Of a DNA stretch of 64,000 nucleotides, positions 11,476-20,316 are shown one piece after another. The stretch is from Pyxidicoccus trucidator. GTDB lineage: Bacteria; Myxococcota; Myxococcia; Myxococcales; Myxococcaceae. The stretch is from the NCBI RefSeq assembly GCF_010894435.1, contig NZ_JAAIXZ010000002.1:558001-622000 (forward strand), given 5' to 3'. Positions within the stretch are counted from its first letter, which is position 1, and each line of letters begins with the position of its first letter. The notes under the pieces were generated by a model. It saw only the letters and a program-made list of their open reading frames with translations. It made no database searches and was not told where the DNA came from. The translations under genes were made by a program, and so were the position numbers.

Positions 11476-12153
11476 ATGATGATTCGCATCAACCTGCTGC
11501 CCGTCAGGGCGGTGAAGAAGCGGGAGATGGGCCGGCAGGTGCTGGTCCTCTTCGCCGTGGTGTTGCTCGGCGCGGCTGTTGGCAACTACTTCTGGTACGC
11601 GGACCGCGACGGCGAACTGACCCGCCAGCGCCAGGGCATCACCCAGACCCGCGCGAAGATCGCCGAGCTGGAGAAGGTCATTGGCGAGGTGGCCAACATC
11701 AACGCCCGCAAGGCCGAGGTGGAGAAGAAGCTGGCGGTGCTGGACTCGCTGCGCAAGGGTCGCAACGGACCGGTGCGCATGCTGGACGCGCTCGCCTCCG
11801 CCATGCCGAAGAAGGTCTGGATCAAGAGCTTCGCGGAGACCAGCAACGCGGTGTCCATCGACGGCGCCGCCGTGAGCCACGACGAGGTCGCCGAGTTCAT
11901 GCGCGGCCTCAACGGCGTGGTGTGGACGCCGAAGGGCATGGGCCGCCTGGTGGACCAGCGCCGCGACAGCAAGACGTCGCGCGTGGAGTTGCTCACCGCC
12001 GAGGCCACCGTCGAGGAGTTCCCGGTGAACGAGGTCATCCCCTTCTTCACCAACATCGACCTGACCAACGCGGTGCAGGCCCGGGCGTCACAGCCGGGCG
12101 CGCAACCCATGGTCGACTTCAAGATCACGCTGCAGTCGAGCTACTCCATCTGA
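11476..12153 (+). CDS. pilN: PilN, inner-membrane alignment protein
   Basis: 225 residues. The extreme N terminus carries the PilM-binding motif IRINLLPVR, followed by one membrane helix (~20-42), a coiled coil (~50-95) and a periplasmic ferredoxin-like domain. A good TAGGAGA ribosome-binding site precedes the tandem ATG ATG; either could be used. Confidence 0.95.
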   Translation: MMIRINLLPVRAVKKREMGRQVLVLFAVVLLGAAVGNYFWYADRDGELTRQRQGITQTRAKIAELEKVIGEVANINARKAEVEKKLAVLDSLRKGRNGPVRMLDALASAMPKKVWIKSFAETSNAVSIDGAAVSHDEVAEFMRGLNGVVWTPKGMGRLVDQRRDSKTSRVELLTAEATVEEFPVNEVIPFFTNIDLTNAVQARASQPGAQPMVDFKITLQSSYSI

Positions 12154-12168
12154 GAGGCCCCACGCCCC

Positions 12169-12768
12169 ATGGACAAGTACCTGGATCAGTTCGCCAAGGC
12201 GCCCCCGGCCACGAAGTTCGGCGGCCTGGGCATCGCCATCATCCTGATGACCGTCGCCAACTACTTCCTCCTCATCGACCCCACCGAGACCTCCATCAAG
12301 GGCGCGATGTCGCAGCGCCGCACGTTGGACCTGGAGCTGGCGGAGAAGAGTGAGATTGCCCAGAACCTCAACGACCGCCGCCGCGAGATGGACGTGCTGG
12401 AGCAGAAGCTCGCCGAGGCGCTGACGGAGCTGCCCGAGAAGAAGGACATCGAGGAGCTGCTCGCGCAGATCAACGACATCGGCAAGAAGAGCGGGCTGGA
12501 GATCTCCAGCGTGACGCCGGAGCGCGAGTTCGTGGGCGGCGGCGAGTTCTTCGCCCGCATCCCCCTGAAGATGACGGTCAGCGGCAACTATCATGAAATC
12601 GCCCTGTTCCTGCAGGAGATGGCGAACATGCGCCGCATCGTCAACGTCAACAACATCAAGCTCGATGCGCCCGCCCTGAAGAACGAGAAGGTCGTCCTGC
12701 AGAGCAGCTTCCTGGCGACGACGTTCCGCTTCGTCGAGCCGCCCAAGAACGAAACTCCGAAGAACTAG
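12169..12768 (+). CDS. pilO: PilO, inner-membrane alignment protein
   Basis: 199 residues: cytoplasmic tip, one membrane helix (~20-40), a long charged coiled coil (~50-110) and a C-terminal periplasmic domain. It heterodimerises with PilN and connects to the lipoprotein PilP. It is 15 bp downstream of pilN and 43 bp upstream of the chosen pilP start. Confidence 0.95.
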   Translation: MDKYLDQFAKAPPATKFGGLGIAIILMTVANYFLLIDPTETSIKGAMSQRRTLDLELAEKSEIAQNLNDRRREMDVLEQKLAEALTELPEKKDIEELLAQINDIGKKSGLEISSVTPEREFVGGGEFFARIPLKMTVSGNYHEIALFLQEMANMRRIVNVNNIKLDAPALKNEKVVLQSSFLATTFRFVEPPKNETPKN

Positions 12769-12811
12769 AAACTTGATCCGCTCGAAAAGTAGGGCGACAA
12801 GGGGATTGAGG

Positions 12812-13381
12812 ATGAAGACGTTCAAGGCCACCATGACCACCGCGGTGCTGGCGCTGTCGCTGGCCGCTTGCGACGAGGCGCCCCGGCCGGCTCCGGCCGC
12901 GGCCAAGCCTGTTGCCGCGGCGGCTCCGGCTCCGGCCGAAGCGGCACCTGCCGCGGCGGAAACCGCCGTCGCGCCCCCACCGTACGTGTACACGTACAAC
13001 CCGGTGGGCAAGCGCGACCCGTTCCGCAGCCCGGTCGACGAACTCGGGCCCGTGGTGCAGTCGCAGGCGTCCTCGTGCAACGAGCCGCTGTGCGCCTTCG
13101 ACCTGGACCAGCTGAAGCTGGTGGCGGTCGTCACGGGTGATGCCAACCCGATTGCCATGGTCGAGGACCCGGTGGGTCGCGGCCACATCGTCCGGCGCAA
13201 CACCCGGGTGGGGCGTCAGGGTGGCAAGGTGACGCAGATCCTCCGTGACTCGGTGACGGTGACCGAGGTCTTCTCGGGCAATGGCGAGATCATCAAGAAT
13301 CCGGTGACTCTGCAGCTCAAGCCCGACGATAAGCAGGACCCCGCCTACAACATGATGACGGGCAAGAACTACGGGGAGTAG
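12812..13381 (+). CDS. pilP: PilP, pilus alignment lipoprotein
   Basis: 189 residues from this ATG, chosen because it gives a clean lipoprotein signal (lipobox LAAC, cleavage before Cys) with a GAGG ribosome-binding site; an upstream TTG in frame at 12773 would bury the signal. After an Ala/Pro-rich stretch comes the PilP HR domain, beginning near YVYTYNPVGKRDPFRSP. PilP bridges PilN/PilO in the inner membrane to the PilQ secretin. Confidence 0.93.
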   Translation: MKTFKATMTTAVLALSLAACDEAPRPAPAAAKPVAAAAPAPAEAAPAAAETAVAPPPYVYTYNPVGKRDPFRSPVDELGPVVQSQASSCNEPLCAFDLDQLKLVAVVTGDANPIAMVEDPVGRGHIVRRNTRVGRQGGKVTQILRDSVTVTEVFSGNGEIIKNPVTLQLKPDDKQDPAYNMMTGKNYGE

Positions 13382-13436
13382 CGCCCCAAGGCGCTCCCGC
13401 GGGCGGTCGCCCGCTTCCAACTTGTTGAGGGGACGC

Positions 13437-16208
13437 ATGCTCGAGCAGAGCGCTGTGACGAGGGGCAAGTGGATGTTGGCGGCCGCGTGGGCCGTCGTTC
13501 TGGTGGGCGCCAGGGTTGAGGGCGCCGAACTCAATACGCTGCGCGACCTGGATGTGTCGCGCACGGGTTCCGGGGCCCAGGTCGTGGTCACCGGCACCCG
13601 TCCGCCCACCTTCACCGTGTTCCGCCTGAGCGGACCGGAGCGGCTGGTGGTGGACCTCTCGTCGGCGGACGCGACGAGCATCAAGGGCCACCATGACGGC
13701 TCCGGCCCCGTGGCGGGCGTGGTCGCCTCGCAGTTCTCGGACGAGCGCGCGAGCGTCGGCCGCGTGCTGCTCGCGCTGGACAAGGCGTCCCAGTACGACG
13801 TCCGCGCGGATGGCAACCGGGTGGTCATCTCCGTGGATGGCGCCGCTCAGCCCGCGGCCACTCCCACGGCCCCCGTCGAGGCGAAGCGCGCCGAGCCCGA
13901 GGCCGTCAAGGCCACCGTGGCCGTCGCGGCGAAGCCCGCCGAGGTCGTGAAGCCCATTGAGACGCCGAAGCCGGTCGAGCCCGCCGCCGTGGTGGTGGCC
14001 GAGGCCCCCCGCGCTCCCGAGAAGTCCGCGCCCGCGAAGCCGGCCCTGCCGGAGAACGTGGTGGCCGCGGAGGCCGACGAGCGCGAGGTGGCGCAGCCGG
14101 CCCAGCGCATCACCGGCCTGACCTTCGCCGACGACACCCTGCGCATCCGCGCGGACGGCGACATCGCCCGCTACGAGGTGCTGGAGCTGGCGGACCCGCC
14201 GCGGCTGGCGGTGGACCTGTACGGCGTGGGCCTGTCGGCCCGGGCGCCGCGCGTGAGCGGCGGCGCGCTGAAGGACGTGCGCGTGGGTGCCCACTCGGAC
14301 AAGGTGCGCCTGGTGCTGGACGTGCGGGGGCAGATGCCGGCCTACCGCGTGGACCGGGCCTCGCGTGGCCTCGAGGTGGTGCTCGGCGGCGCGGTGGCCC
14401 GCAAGGCGGCGCCCGCGCGGGAGCCGTCCGAGATGGTGGCCACGGTGGCCGAGGTCGAGCCCCTGCGCCCGACGCCCGAGCCGACCGCGGCGCCCGCGAC
14501 GGTGGCCTCGCTGGTGGACGTGAAGGACCTGAGCTTCGAGGAGAGCGGGGCGGGTGGCCGCGTGGTGCTGAAGCTGTCCGGTACGGCGGCGTGGAAGGTG
14601 GACCGGCCGGACCCGCGCAGCGCGGTGCTGACGCTGGACAACGCGCGCCTGCCGAAGAAGCTGGAGCGCAGCCTGGACACCAGCGCGCTCGAGACGCCGG
14701 TGAAGATGGTCAGCGCCTTCAGCGTGCCGGGTGAGGGCCGCAAGGTGCGCGTGGTGGTGGCCGCCGATGGCGCCATCGAGGAGAAGGTGACGCAGAACGG
14801 CGGCACGCTGTCCTGGCGCCTGGACGTGCAGGGCGTGAAGACGGACCAGGTGGCCGTGGCACAGCGCACCGCTGGCTTCACCGCCGAGGCGCCCGCCTAC
14901 GCCGCCGAGGGCGCGCCGCAGCAGGCCCGCTACCGGGGCAAGCGCGTCTCCTTCGAGTTCAAGGACATCGACATCCAGAACCTGCTGCGCGTCATCGCGG
15001 AGATCTCCAAGCGCAACGTCGTCCTCGCGGACGATGTGGGCGGCAAGGTCACCATCCGCCTGCGCAACGTGCCCTGGGACCAGGCGCTGGACCTCATCCT
15101 GCGCACCAAGCAGCTGGGCAAGGAGGAGTTCGGCAACATCATCCGAATCGCTCCGCTCAAGACGCTGGAAGAGGAGGCGCGGCTGCGCCAGGAGCGCAAG
15201 AAGTCGCTCCAGCAGCAGGAGGATCTGCTGGTCAACCTCATCCCGGTGAACTACGCGGTGGCCGCGGACATGTCCGCGCGTGTGAAGGATGTGCTCAGCG
15301 AGCGCGGCTCGGTGACGGTGGACGGCCGCACCAATGTCCTCATCGTCAAGGACGTCCGCTCCAACACGGAGAAGGCGCGCGCGCTGGTGCGCAGCCTGGA
15401 CACGCAGACGCCGCAGGTGCTCATCGAGAGCCGCATCGTGGAGGCCAACACCACCTTCAGCCGCCAGCTGGGCGTGCAGTGGGGCGGCTCGGCACTCGCG
15501 GCCGCCGCCACCGGCAACTCCACCGGCCTCATCTTCCCCAACAACGTGGGCGCCTTCGGTGGCTCGCCGGGTGGTGCCGCGGGCCTCCCGGACAACCCGA
15601 ACTTCGCGGTCAACCTGCCGGCCTCGGTGGGTGAGGGCTCCGGCGGCGCGCTGGGCTTCGTGTTCGGCTCGGCGGGCGGTGCGCTGCAGCTCAACCTGCG
15701 CCTGTCCGCGGCGGAGAACGAGGGCACGGTGAAGACCATCTCCGCTCCCAAGGTGACGACGCTGGACAACAACACCGCGCGCATCAGCCAGGGCGTGTCC
15801 ATTCCCTTCAGCCAGACCTCAGCGCAGGGTGTGAACACCACCTTCATTGAGGCCCGACTGTCGCTGGAAGTGACGCCTCACATCACCCAGGACGGCAGCG
15901 TCCTGATGACCATCAACGCCTCCAACAACCAGCCGGACCCGGCCAGCACGGGCGCGAACGGGCAGCCCGCCATCCAGCGCAAGGAGGCCAACACCCAGGT
16001 GCTGGTGAAGGACGGCGACACCACCGTCATCGGCGGCATCTATGTGCGCCGAGGCAGCACCGCCACCGCCAGGGTGCCCTTCCTTTCGAGCATCCCGGTG
16101 CTGGGCCTGCTGTTCAAGAACCACACGGAGCGAGATGACCGGCAGGAGCTGCTCATCTTCATCACGCCCCGCATCCTCAACCGGCAGACCATCGCGCAGA
16201 GCCTTTAA
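13437..16208 (+). CDS. pilQ: PilQ, outer-membrane secretin
   Basis: 923 residues from the ATG preceded by GAGGGG; an in-frame TTG 15 bases upstream is less likely. Order: signal peptide, AMIN domain 1 (~32-110), Ala/Pro/Val-rich linker (~138-205), AMIN 2 (~224-315), AMIN 3 (~359-465), STN/N0 domain (~498-580), secretin N1 domain (~598-660) and the secretin barrel (~665-920) with the family motif VPFLSSIPVLGLLFKN near the end. The AMIN domains bind peptidoglycan and anchor the pore. The three AMIN copies make it longer than the ~700-residue PilQ of pseudomonads, as in M. xanthus (about 900). Confidence 0.96.
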   Translation: MLEQSAVTRGKWMLAAAWAVVLVGARVEGAELNTLRDLDVSRTGSGAQVVVTGTRPPTFTVFRLSGPERLVVDLSSADATSIKGHHDGSGPVAGVVASQFSDERASVGRVLLALDKASQYDVRADGNRVVISVDGAAQPAATPTAPVEAKRAEPEAVKATVAVAAKPAEVVKPIETPKPVEPAAVVVAEAPRAPEKSAPAKPALPENVVAAEADEREVAQPAQRITGLTFADDTLRIRADGDIARYEVLELADPPRLAVDLYGVGLSARAPRVSGGALKDVRVGAHSDKVRLVLDVRGQMPAYRVDRASRGLEVVLGGAVARKAAPAREPSEMVATVAEVEPLRPTPEPTAAPATVASLVDVKDLSFEESGAGGRVVLKLSGTAAWKVDRPDPRSAVLTLDNARLPKKLERSLDTSALETPVKMVSAFSVPGEGRKVRVVVAADGAIEEKVTQNGGTLSWRLDVQGVKTDQVAVAQRTAGFTAEAPAYAAEGAPQQARYRGKRVSFEFKDIDIQNLLRVIAEISKRNVVLADDVGGKVTIRLRNVPWDQALDLILRTKQLGKEEFGNIIRIAPLKTLEEEARLRQERKKSLQQQEDLLVNLIPVNYAVAADMSARVKDVLSERGSVTVDGRTNVLIVKDVRSNTEKARALVRSLDTQTPQVLIESRIVEANTTFSRQLGVQWGGSALAAAATGNSTGLIFPNNVGAFGGSPGGAAGLPDNPNFAVNLPASVGEGSGGALGFVFGSAGGALQLNLRLSAAENEGTVKTISAPKVTTLDNNTARISQGVSIPFSQTSAQGVNTTFIEARLSLEVTPHITQDGSVLMTINASNNQPDPASTGANGQPAIQRKEANTQVLVKDGDTTVIGGIYVRRGSTATARVPFLSSIPVLGLLFKNHTERDDRQELLIFITPRILNRQTIAQSL

Positions 16209-16244
16209 CGCTTCGCGCGGCCTCTCCAGGAAAGCGTTCGCCTT

Positions 16245-16901
16245 ATGAAGATGAAGAACTCCGTCATCTCGGCACTGTTGGCGCTCGGCATGACCGCCTG
16301 TGTTGAAAGCACTCCTGCCCTCCAGGTTGGGGGCGCCTCCGCGCAGGCTGCGGATTGCTCCATCGGTGGAAATACGGTGGGGCTCCTCGCCGGAAGCCTC
16401 AATCTGGGCATCCGGGGCGCTAGCTACCCGCTGGTCTTGGAGATCAACTCCAACCTGAATGTCGTGCCCGTCGACGTGAATGACCAGCCGGTGACGGGGG
16501 ACCCGGACCTCAACACCATCTACATCACCGAGATCGTGCTGGGTTACTCGTCGCCCACGGAGGGCCTGTCGATCGAGGACGCGGGGGGGGCTGTTCCCAT
16601 CTACGGAACGGTGCTTGAAGGCAACAACATGCAGGTCAATCTCTTCACGTCCGATGTCGCCGCGGCACTGACGAGCTTCGTGACTCCGGGCGTCTCCGCC
16701 GACGTCCTCGTCAACCTCCAGCTCAGGGGCAAGCGGGCCTCGGGCGACGAGCTGGAGTCCAACGAGATTGTCTTCCCCGTTTCCGTCGGCAACTTTCCCT
16801 TCTCCTGCCCGCCGGGCTTCAGGATCGCGGCGTCGACCGATCCGTGCCCGCAGGCGGGTCTGAACGGCGTCGTGCCTGAGTGCGAAGAGGCAACGCCATG
16901 A
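16245..16901 (+). CDS. predicted lipoprotein of unknown function after pilQ
   Basis: 218 residues. The N terminus MKMKNSVISALLALGMTACV ends in a lipobox (MTAC), so the mature protein should be lipidated. The remainder is beta-rich with no family I recognise; two Cys pairs near the N and C termini could form disulphides (DCSIGG; SCPPGF and CPQAG). It begins 36 bp after pilQ in the same direction, with AGGAAAG upstream of the ATG, so it may be the last gene of the pilMNOPQ transcript. A second in-frame ATG lies two codons in. Confidence 0.75.
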   Translation: MKMKNSVISALLALGMTACVESTPALQVGGASAQAADCSIGGNTVGLLAGSLNLGIRGASYPLVLEINSNLNVVPVDVNDQPVTGDPDLNTIYITEIVLGYSSPTEGLSIEDAGGAVPIYGTVLEGNNMQVNLFTSDVAAALTSFVTPGVSADVLVNLQLRGKRASGDELESNEIVFPVSVGNFPFSCPPGFRIAASTDPCPQAGLNGVVPECEEATP

Positions 16902-16961
16902 GCGGCTCCTTCAGCCGTCCTGCTTGACCGGCCGCCCCCTGCCTCCTAAGAGCCCAAGCCC

Positions 16962-17324
16962 ATGTCCTTCCGCACGCACCTCGAGTCGGTGGTCAACCAG
17001 GTGGACGGAGCCCTCGCCTGCAGCGTGATGGGCTTCGACGGCATCTCCGTCGACACCTTCCAGAAGGACGATGCGGCCGAGCTCGACCTGGGCGGCGCCT
17101 GGGTGGAATACGCCAACCTCCTCACCCAGCTCCGTAACGCCGCCGAGGTCCTCAAGACGGGCACGGTGAGTGAGGTCAGCGTCAACAGTGAGAAGGTGCT
17201 GACCGTGATGCGGCTGGTGTCGCCAGAGTACTTCCTGGTGCTAGCCCTGCGCGCGGACGGCAACTTCGGCAAGGGGCGCTATGTGCTCCGCGTAACGGCC
17301 CCCAAGGTGCGCGCCGAGCTGTAG
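16962..17324 (+). CDS. Roadblock/LC7-domain protein (MglB-like fold)
   Basis: 120 residues forming essentially a single Roadblock/LC7 domain: helix 1 at ~3-16, the GFDGISVDTF strand-turn, a central helix (AWVEYANLLTQLRNAAEVL) and the strand EKVLTVMRLVSPEYFLVLAL. Proteins of this fold, such as MglB, act as GTPase-activating or regulatory partners of small Ras-like GTPases including MglA of M. xanthus. It is not MglB itself, since no mglA follows. Its place between pilQ and the MglA effector gene sgmX suggests a role in polarity or pilus control, which is inference. Confidence 0.85.
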   Translation: MSFRTHLESVVNQVDGALACSVMGFDGISVDTFQKDDAAELDLGGAWVEYANLLTQLRNAAEVLKTGTVSEVSVNSEKVLTVMRLVSPEYFLVLALRADGNFGKGRYVLRVTAPKVRAEL

Positions 17325-17375
17325 TCGCGCGCCCTGTCAGGCAGTCGTACGGCCGGCGGATCCGCTCGCTCCTTT

Positions 17376-17394
17376 CCCCTTCCCTTGGAAGGGG
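17376..17394 (+). terminator. hairpin between the Roadblock gene and efp
   Basis: Perfect 8-bp stem (17376-17383 with 17387-17394) with a 3-base loop and no U tract. It could stop transcription from upstream, or sit in the efp leader together with the double AAGCTT sequence at 17423-17437. Confidence 0.45.
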
Positions 17395-17459
17395 GGCATG
17401 GGCTACACACCCCCGACTTTTCAAGCTTTCGAAGCTTTGAGTGTGAAGGAGCGGGTCCC

Positions 17460-18041
17460 ATGGCCGGGTTCATCGATACGTCCGAGTTCCGCAATGGTCT
17501 GAAGATCGAAATCGACGGTGAGCCGTTCGTAATCGAGTACTTCCAGCACGTGAAGCCCGGCAAGGGCTCCGCCTTCGTGCGCACGAAGATTCGCAGCCTC
17601 CTGTCCGGGCGCATGCTGGAGCCCACCCTCAAGTCCGGCGACAAGGTGGGCCTCCCGGACATCGAGGAGAAGGACATGCAGTACCTGTATGTCCAGGGCG
17701 ATGAGTACTACTTCATGGACACCCGCAACTACGAGCAGACCTTCCTCAATGAGAAGGTGCTCGGAGAGGCGAAGAACTTCCTGAAGGAGAACATCAACGT
17801 CTCGGTGCTCTACTGGAACGGCAAGGCCATCTCCGTGAACCTGCCCAACTCGGTGGACCTGAAGGTCATCAAGTGCGACCCGGGCGTGCGTGGCGACACC
17901 GTGTCCGGCGCGCTCAAGCCCGCCACCATGGAGACGGGCTTCACCGTCAACGTCCCGCTCTTCATCAACGAGGGCGACGTGCTCAAGATCGACACGCGTG
18001 AAGGTGGCAAGTACCTGACGCGCGTGGCCACCGGCGGGTAG
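17460..18041 (+). CDS. efp: translation elongation factor P
   Basis: 193 residues with the three beta-barrel domains of EF-P. Domain I carries the PGKG loop with Lys35, the residue usually modified to contact the peptidyl-tRNA; the C-terminal domain matches the OB fold (consensus-like [16 protein letters not shown]). EF-P relieves ribosome stalling at consecutive prolines. Start chosen at the ATG with AAGGAGCGGG upstream; an in-frame extension to 17385 lacks conservation. I see no epmA or other modification gene nearby. Confidence 0.96.
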   Translation: MAGFIDTSEFRNGLKIEIDGEPFVIEYFQHVKPGKGSAFVRTKIRSLLSGRMLEPTLKSGDKVGLPDIEEKDMQYLYVQGDEYYFMDTRNYEQTFLNEKVLGEAKNFLKENINVSVLYWNGKAISVNLPNSVDLKVIKCDPGVRGDTVSGALKPATMETGFTVNVPLFINEGDVLKIDTREGGKYLTRVATGG

Positions 18042-18081
18042 TTCGCGCAGCCACGGCGACTTCGAGGGAGAGGACGCGACA

Positions 18082-18666
18082 ATGGCAACGAAGCGCAAGA
18101 CGACCCGGGCGTCCGAGCCCGCGGGCACGCAGGCCGCCTCCGGTGGCGCGCGCGACGCGGGCAACACGTCCCTGGACGTGGATGCCCTGCGGCAGATTGT
18201 GGAAATCCTCGAGGCCTCGGACGTGACGAGGCTGGTGTGGAAGCGCGGTGAGGAGAAGCTCTTCATCCGCCGCGGCCATGCCCCGGAGACCACCATCGTC
18301 CACCATGCCGCGCCGGCTCCCGTGTCCACGGGCCCGGGCGTGGAGTACACCACCCCCTCCGCCGGCCCCAGGGTCGCCGCTCCGGCTCCCGCCGCGGCCG
18401 CCCCGGCCCCTGCCGTGGAGAAGCCCGGCCACCAGGTGACGAGCCCCTTCGTGGGCACGTTCTACCGGACGCCGGCGCCGGACCAGCCCGCCTTCGTGGA
18501 CGTGGGCTCGGTGGTGAAGAAGGGCCAGGTGCTCTGCATCATCGAAGCGATGAAGCTGATGAACGAAATCGAGTCCGAGGTGTCCGGCCGCGTGGCGGAG
18601 ATCCTCGTGGAGAATGGCCGCCCGGTGGAGTTCGGCCAGGCGCTGTTCCGCATCGAGCCGGCCTGA
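18082..18666 (+). CDS. accB: biotin carboxyl carrier protein of acetyl-CoA carboxylase
   Basis: 194 residues. A basic N terminus and a helix pair are followed by an Ala/Pro-rich swinging linker (~85-118) and the C-terminal biotinyl domain with the biotinylation site [10 protein letters not shown] (the Lys of AMKLM). It carries carboxybiotin between AccC and the carboxyltransferase in fatty-acid synthesis. It lies 40 bp after efp and is followed by accC, the standard accBC order. Confidence 0.96.
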   Translation: MATKRKTTRASEPAGTQAASGGARDAGNTSLDVDALRQIVEILEASDVTRLVWKRGEEKLFIRRGHAPETTIVHHAAPAPVSTGPGVEYTTPSAGPRVAAPAPAAAAPAPAVEKPGHQVTSPFVGTFYRTPAPDQPAFVDVGSVVKKGQVLCIIEAMKLMNEIESEVSGRVAEILVENGRPVEFGQALFRIEPA

Positions 18667-18673
18667 GAGTGCC

Positions 18674-18706
18674 GCGCGTTGCCCCGCGCTTTCGCGGGGT
18701 GCGCGC
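18674..18706 (+). other. GC-rich hairpin in the accB-accC gap
   Basis: Seven perfect pairs (18682-18688 with 18693-18699) close a CTTT loop. The stem continues outward through two G-U pairs and, after one bulged base, five more pairs. There is no U tract. It may be an RNA-stability or attenuation element setting the accB to accC ratio; function unproven. Confidence 0.5.
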
Positions 18707-18739
18707 TCCTCGGACGGCCTCTGACGGGGAGACACCCAC

Positions 18740-20125
18740 GTGTTCAAGAAGGTGCTGATCGCCAACCGCGGGGAGATTGCCCTGCGGGTCATCCGCGCCT
18801 GCCGCGAGCTGGGCATTGCCACCGTGGCGGTGCACTCCACGGCGGACGCCAACGCGCTGCACGTGCGCTTCGCCGACGAGGCGGTGTGCATCGGCCCTCC
18901 GTCGTCGAAGGAGAGCTACCTCAACATCCCGCAGCTGCTCTCCGCGGCCGAAATCACCCGGGCGGACGCCATCCACCCGGGCTACGGCTTCCTGTCGGAG
19001 AACGCCGAGTTCGCGGAGGTGTGCGAGAACTGCAAGATTCGCTTCATCGGCCCCCGGCCGGAGATGCTCCGGCTGATGGGCAACAAGGTTCGCGCCCGCG
19101 CGGCGGCGCGTGAGGCGGGCCTGCCGCTGTTGCCCGGCAGCCCCGGCACGGTGAAGGACCCGCGCGAGGCCGAGCAATTCGCCCGGGAGATTGGCTTCCC
19201 CGTCATCCTCAAGGCGGCCGCCGGTGGCGGCGGCAAGGGGATGAAGATCGTCCGCGAGCCGAGCGCGCTGGCCCAGGCGTTCTCCACCGCGCAGGCGGAG
19301 GCCGTGGCGTCCTTCTCCAACGGCGACCTCTACATCGAGCGGTACGTGGAGAAGCCGCGCCACATCGAGTTCCAGATTGTGGCGGACGAGCACGGCAACA
19401 TCATCCACCTCAACGAGCGCGAGTGCTCGGTGCAGCGCCGGCACCAGAAGCTCATCGAGGAGAGCCCGTCCCCCGCGCTCACGCCGGAATTGCGCCAGAA
19501 GATGGGCGAGGTGTCCGTGCAGGCGATGCGCAAGCTCGCCTACAACAACGTGGGCACCATCGAGTACCTCCTGGACGAGCGCGGCGAGTTCTACTTCATG
19601 GAGATGAACACGCGCATCCAGGTGGAGCACCCGGTGACGGAGCTCGTCACGGGTATCGACCTGGTGCGCGAGCAGATCCGCATGGCCTACGGCCACCCCC
19701 TGCGCTTCAAGCAGGAGGACATCCAGATTCGCGGCCACGCCATCGAGTGCCGCGTCAACGCCGAGGACCCGATTACCTTCGCGCCCTGGCCGGGGAAGAT
19801 TACCGGCTACAGCGTGCCGGGCGGCTACGGCGTGCGCGTGGACTCGGCGGCCTACGAGAACTACACGGTGCTGCCGCACTACGACAGCCTGCTGGCCAAG
19901 CTCATCGTCCACGCGGAGGACCGTGAGACGGCCATCCGCCGCATGCAGCGCGCGCTGGGCGAGTACGTGATCGAGGGCATCCGCACCAACATCCCCTTCC
20001 ACCGGGCCGCCCTCGCGGAGGAGTCCTTCCAGGAAGGCCAGTACGACACCCGCTTCGTGGAGCGCCTCCTCGCGAGCGAGACGGGCACCCACAGGCTGAA
20101 GAAGGCCGTCGAAGAGACGCCGTAG
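18740..20125 (+). CDS. accC: biotin carboxylase of acetyl-CoA carboxylase
   Basis: 461 residues from a GTG start ([20 protein letters not shown]). ATP-grasp features are clear: the glycine-rich loop [12 protein letters not shown], the [13 protein letters not shown] segment, [14 protein letters not shown] with the metal-binding and catalytic residues, and the C-terminal domain ending in QYDTRF. It carboxylates biotin on AccB using ATP and bicarbonate. The length is normal for stand-alone AccC. The carboxyltransferase genes are not in this window. Confidence 0.97.
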   Translation: MFKKVLIANRGEIALRVIRACRELGIATVAVHSTADANALHVRFADEAVCIGPPSSKESYLNIPQLLSAAEITRADAIHPGYGFLSENAEFAEVCENCKIRFIGPRPEMLRLMGNKVRARAAAREAGLPLLPGSPGTVKDPREAEQFAREIGFPVILKAAAGGGGKGMKIVREPSALAQAFSTAQAEAVASFSNGDLYIERYVEKPRHIEFQIVADEHGNIIHLNERECSVQRRHQKLIEESPSPALTPELRQKMGEVSVQAMRKLAYNNVGTIEYLLDERGEFYFMEMNTRIQVEHPVTELVTGIDLVREQIRMAYGHPLRFKQEDIQIRGHAIECRVNAEDPITFAPWPGKITGYSVPGGYGVRVDSAAYENYTVLPHYDSLLAKLIVHAEDRETAIRRMQRALGEYVIEGIRTNIPFHRAALAEESFQEGQYDTRFVERLLASETGTHRLKKAVEETP

Positions 20126-20211
20126 CGCACGTCCACCTACCACGGCTTTCCCGCTTGTCGGGAGACCACGCGAGCAGGTGATCTGGCCCCTGGGGGGAGC
20201 CTGGCAGTTTC

Positions 20212-20246
20212 TTGACCCGCGTCGGAGGATTCCGTTAGCCTCCGAC
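20212..20246 (+). promoter_or_regulatory. candidate sgmX promoter with overlapping inverted repeat
   Basis: TTGACC (20212-20217), 17 bases, then TTAGCC (20235-20240) resembles a housekeeping promoter. A perfect 8-bp inverted repeat (20221-20228 and 20239-20246, 10-base spacer) spans the spacer and -10 region and could be an operator. A leader of about 70 nt would follow before the ATG at 20317. Confidence 0.5.
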
Positions 20247-20316
20247 ACTCCCCACTGCTGAGGATGGAAACCCGCGAAGTTCAAGGGGTTTCTGCCTGCT
20301 GGAAGCCCACCGCTCG

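Noticed and set aside
12773..12811. upstream TTG start for pilP
   Set aside because: It would place 13 charged residues before the lipoprotein signal; the ATG at 12812 has a ribosome-binding site.
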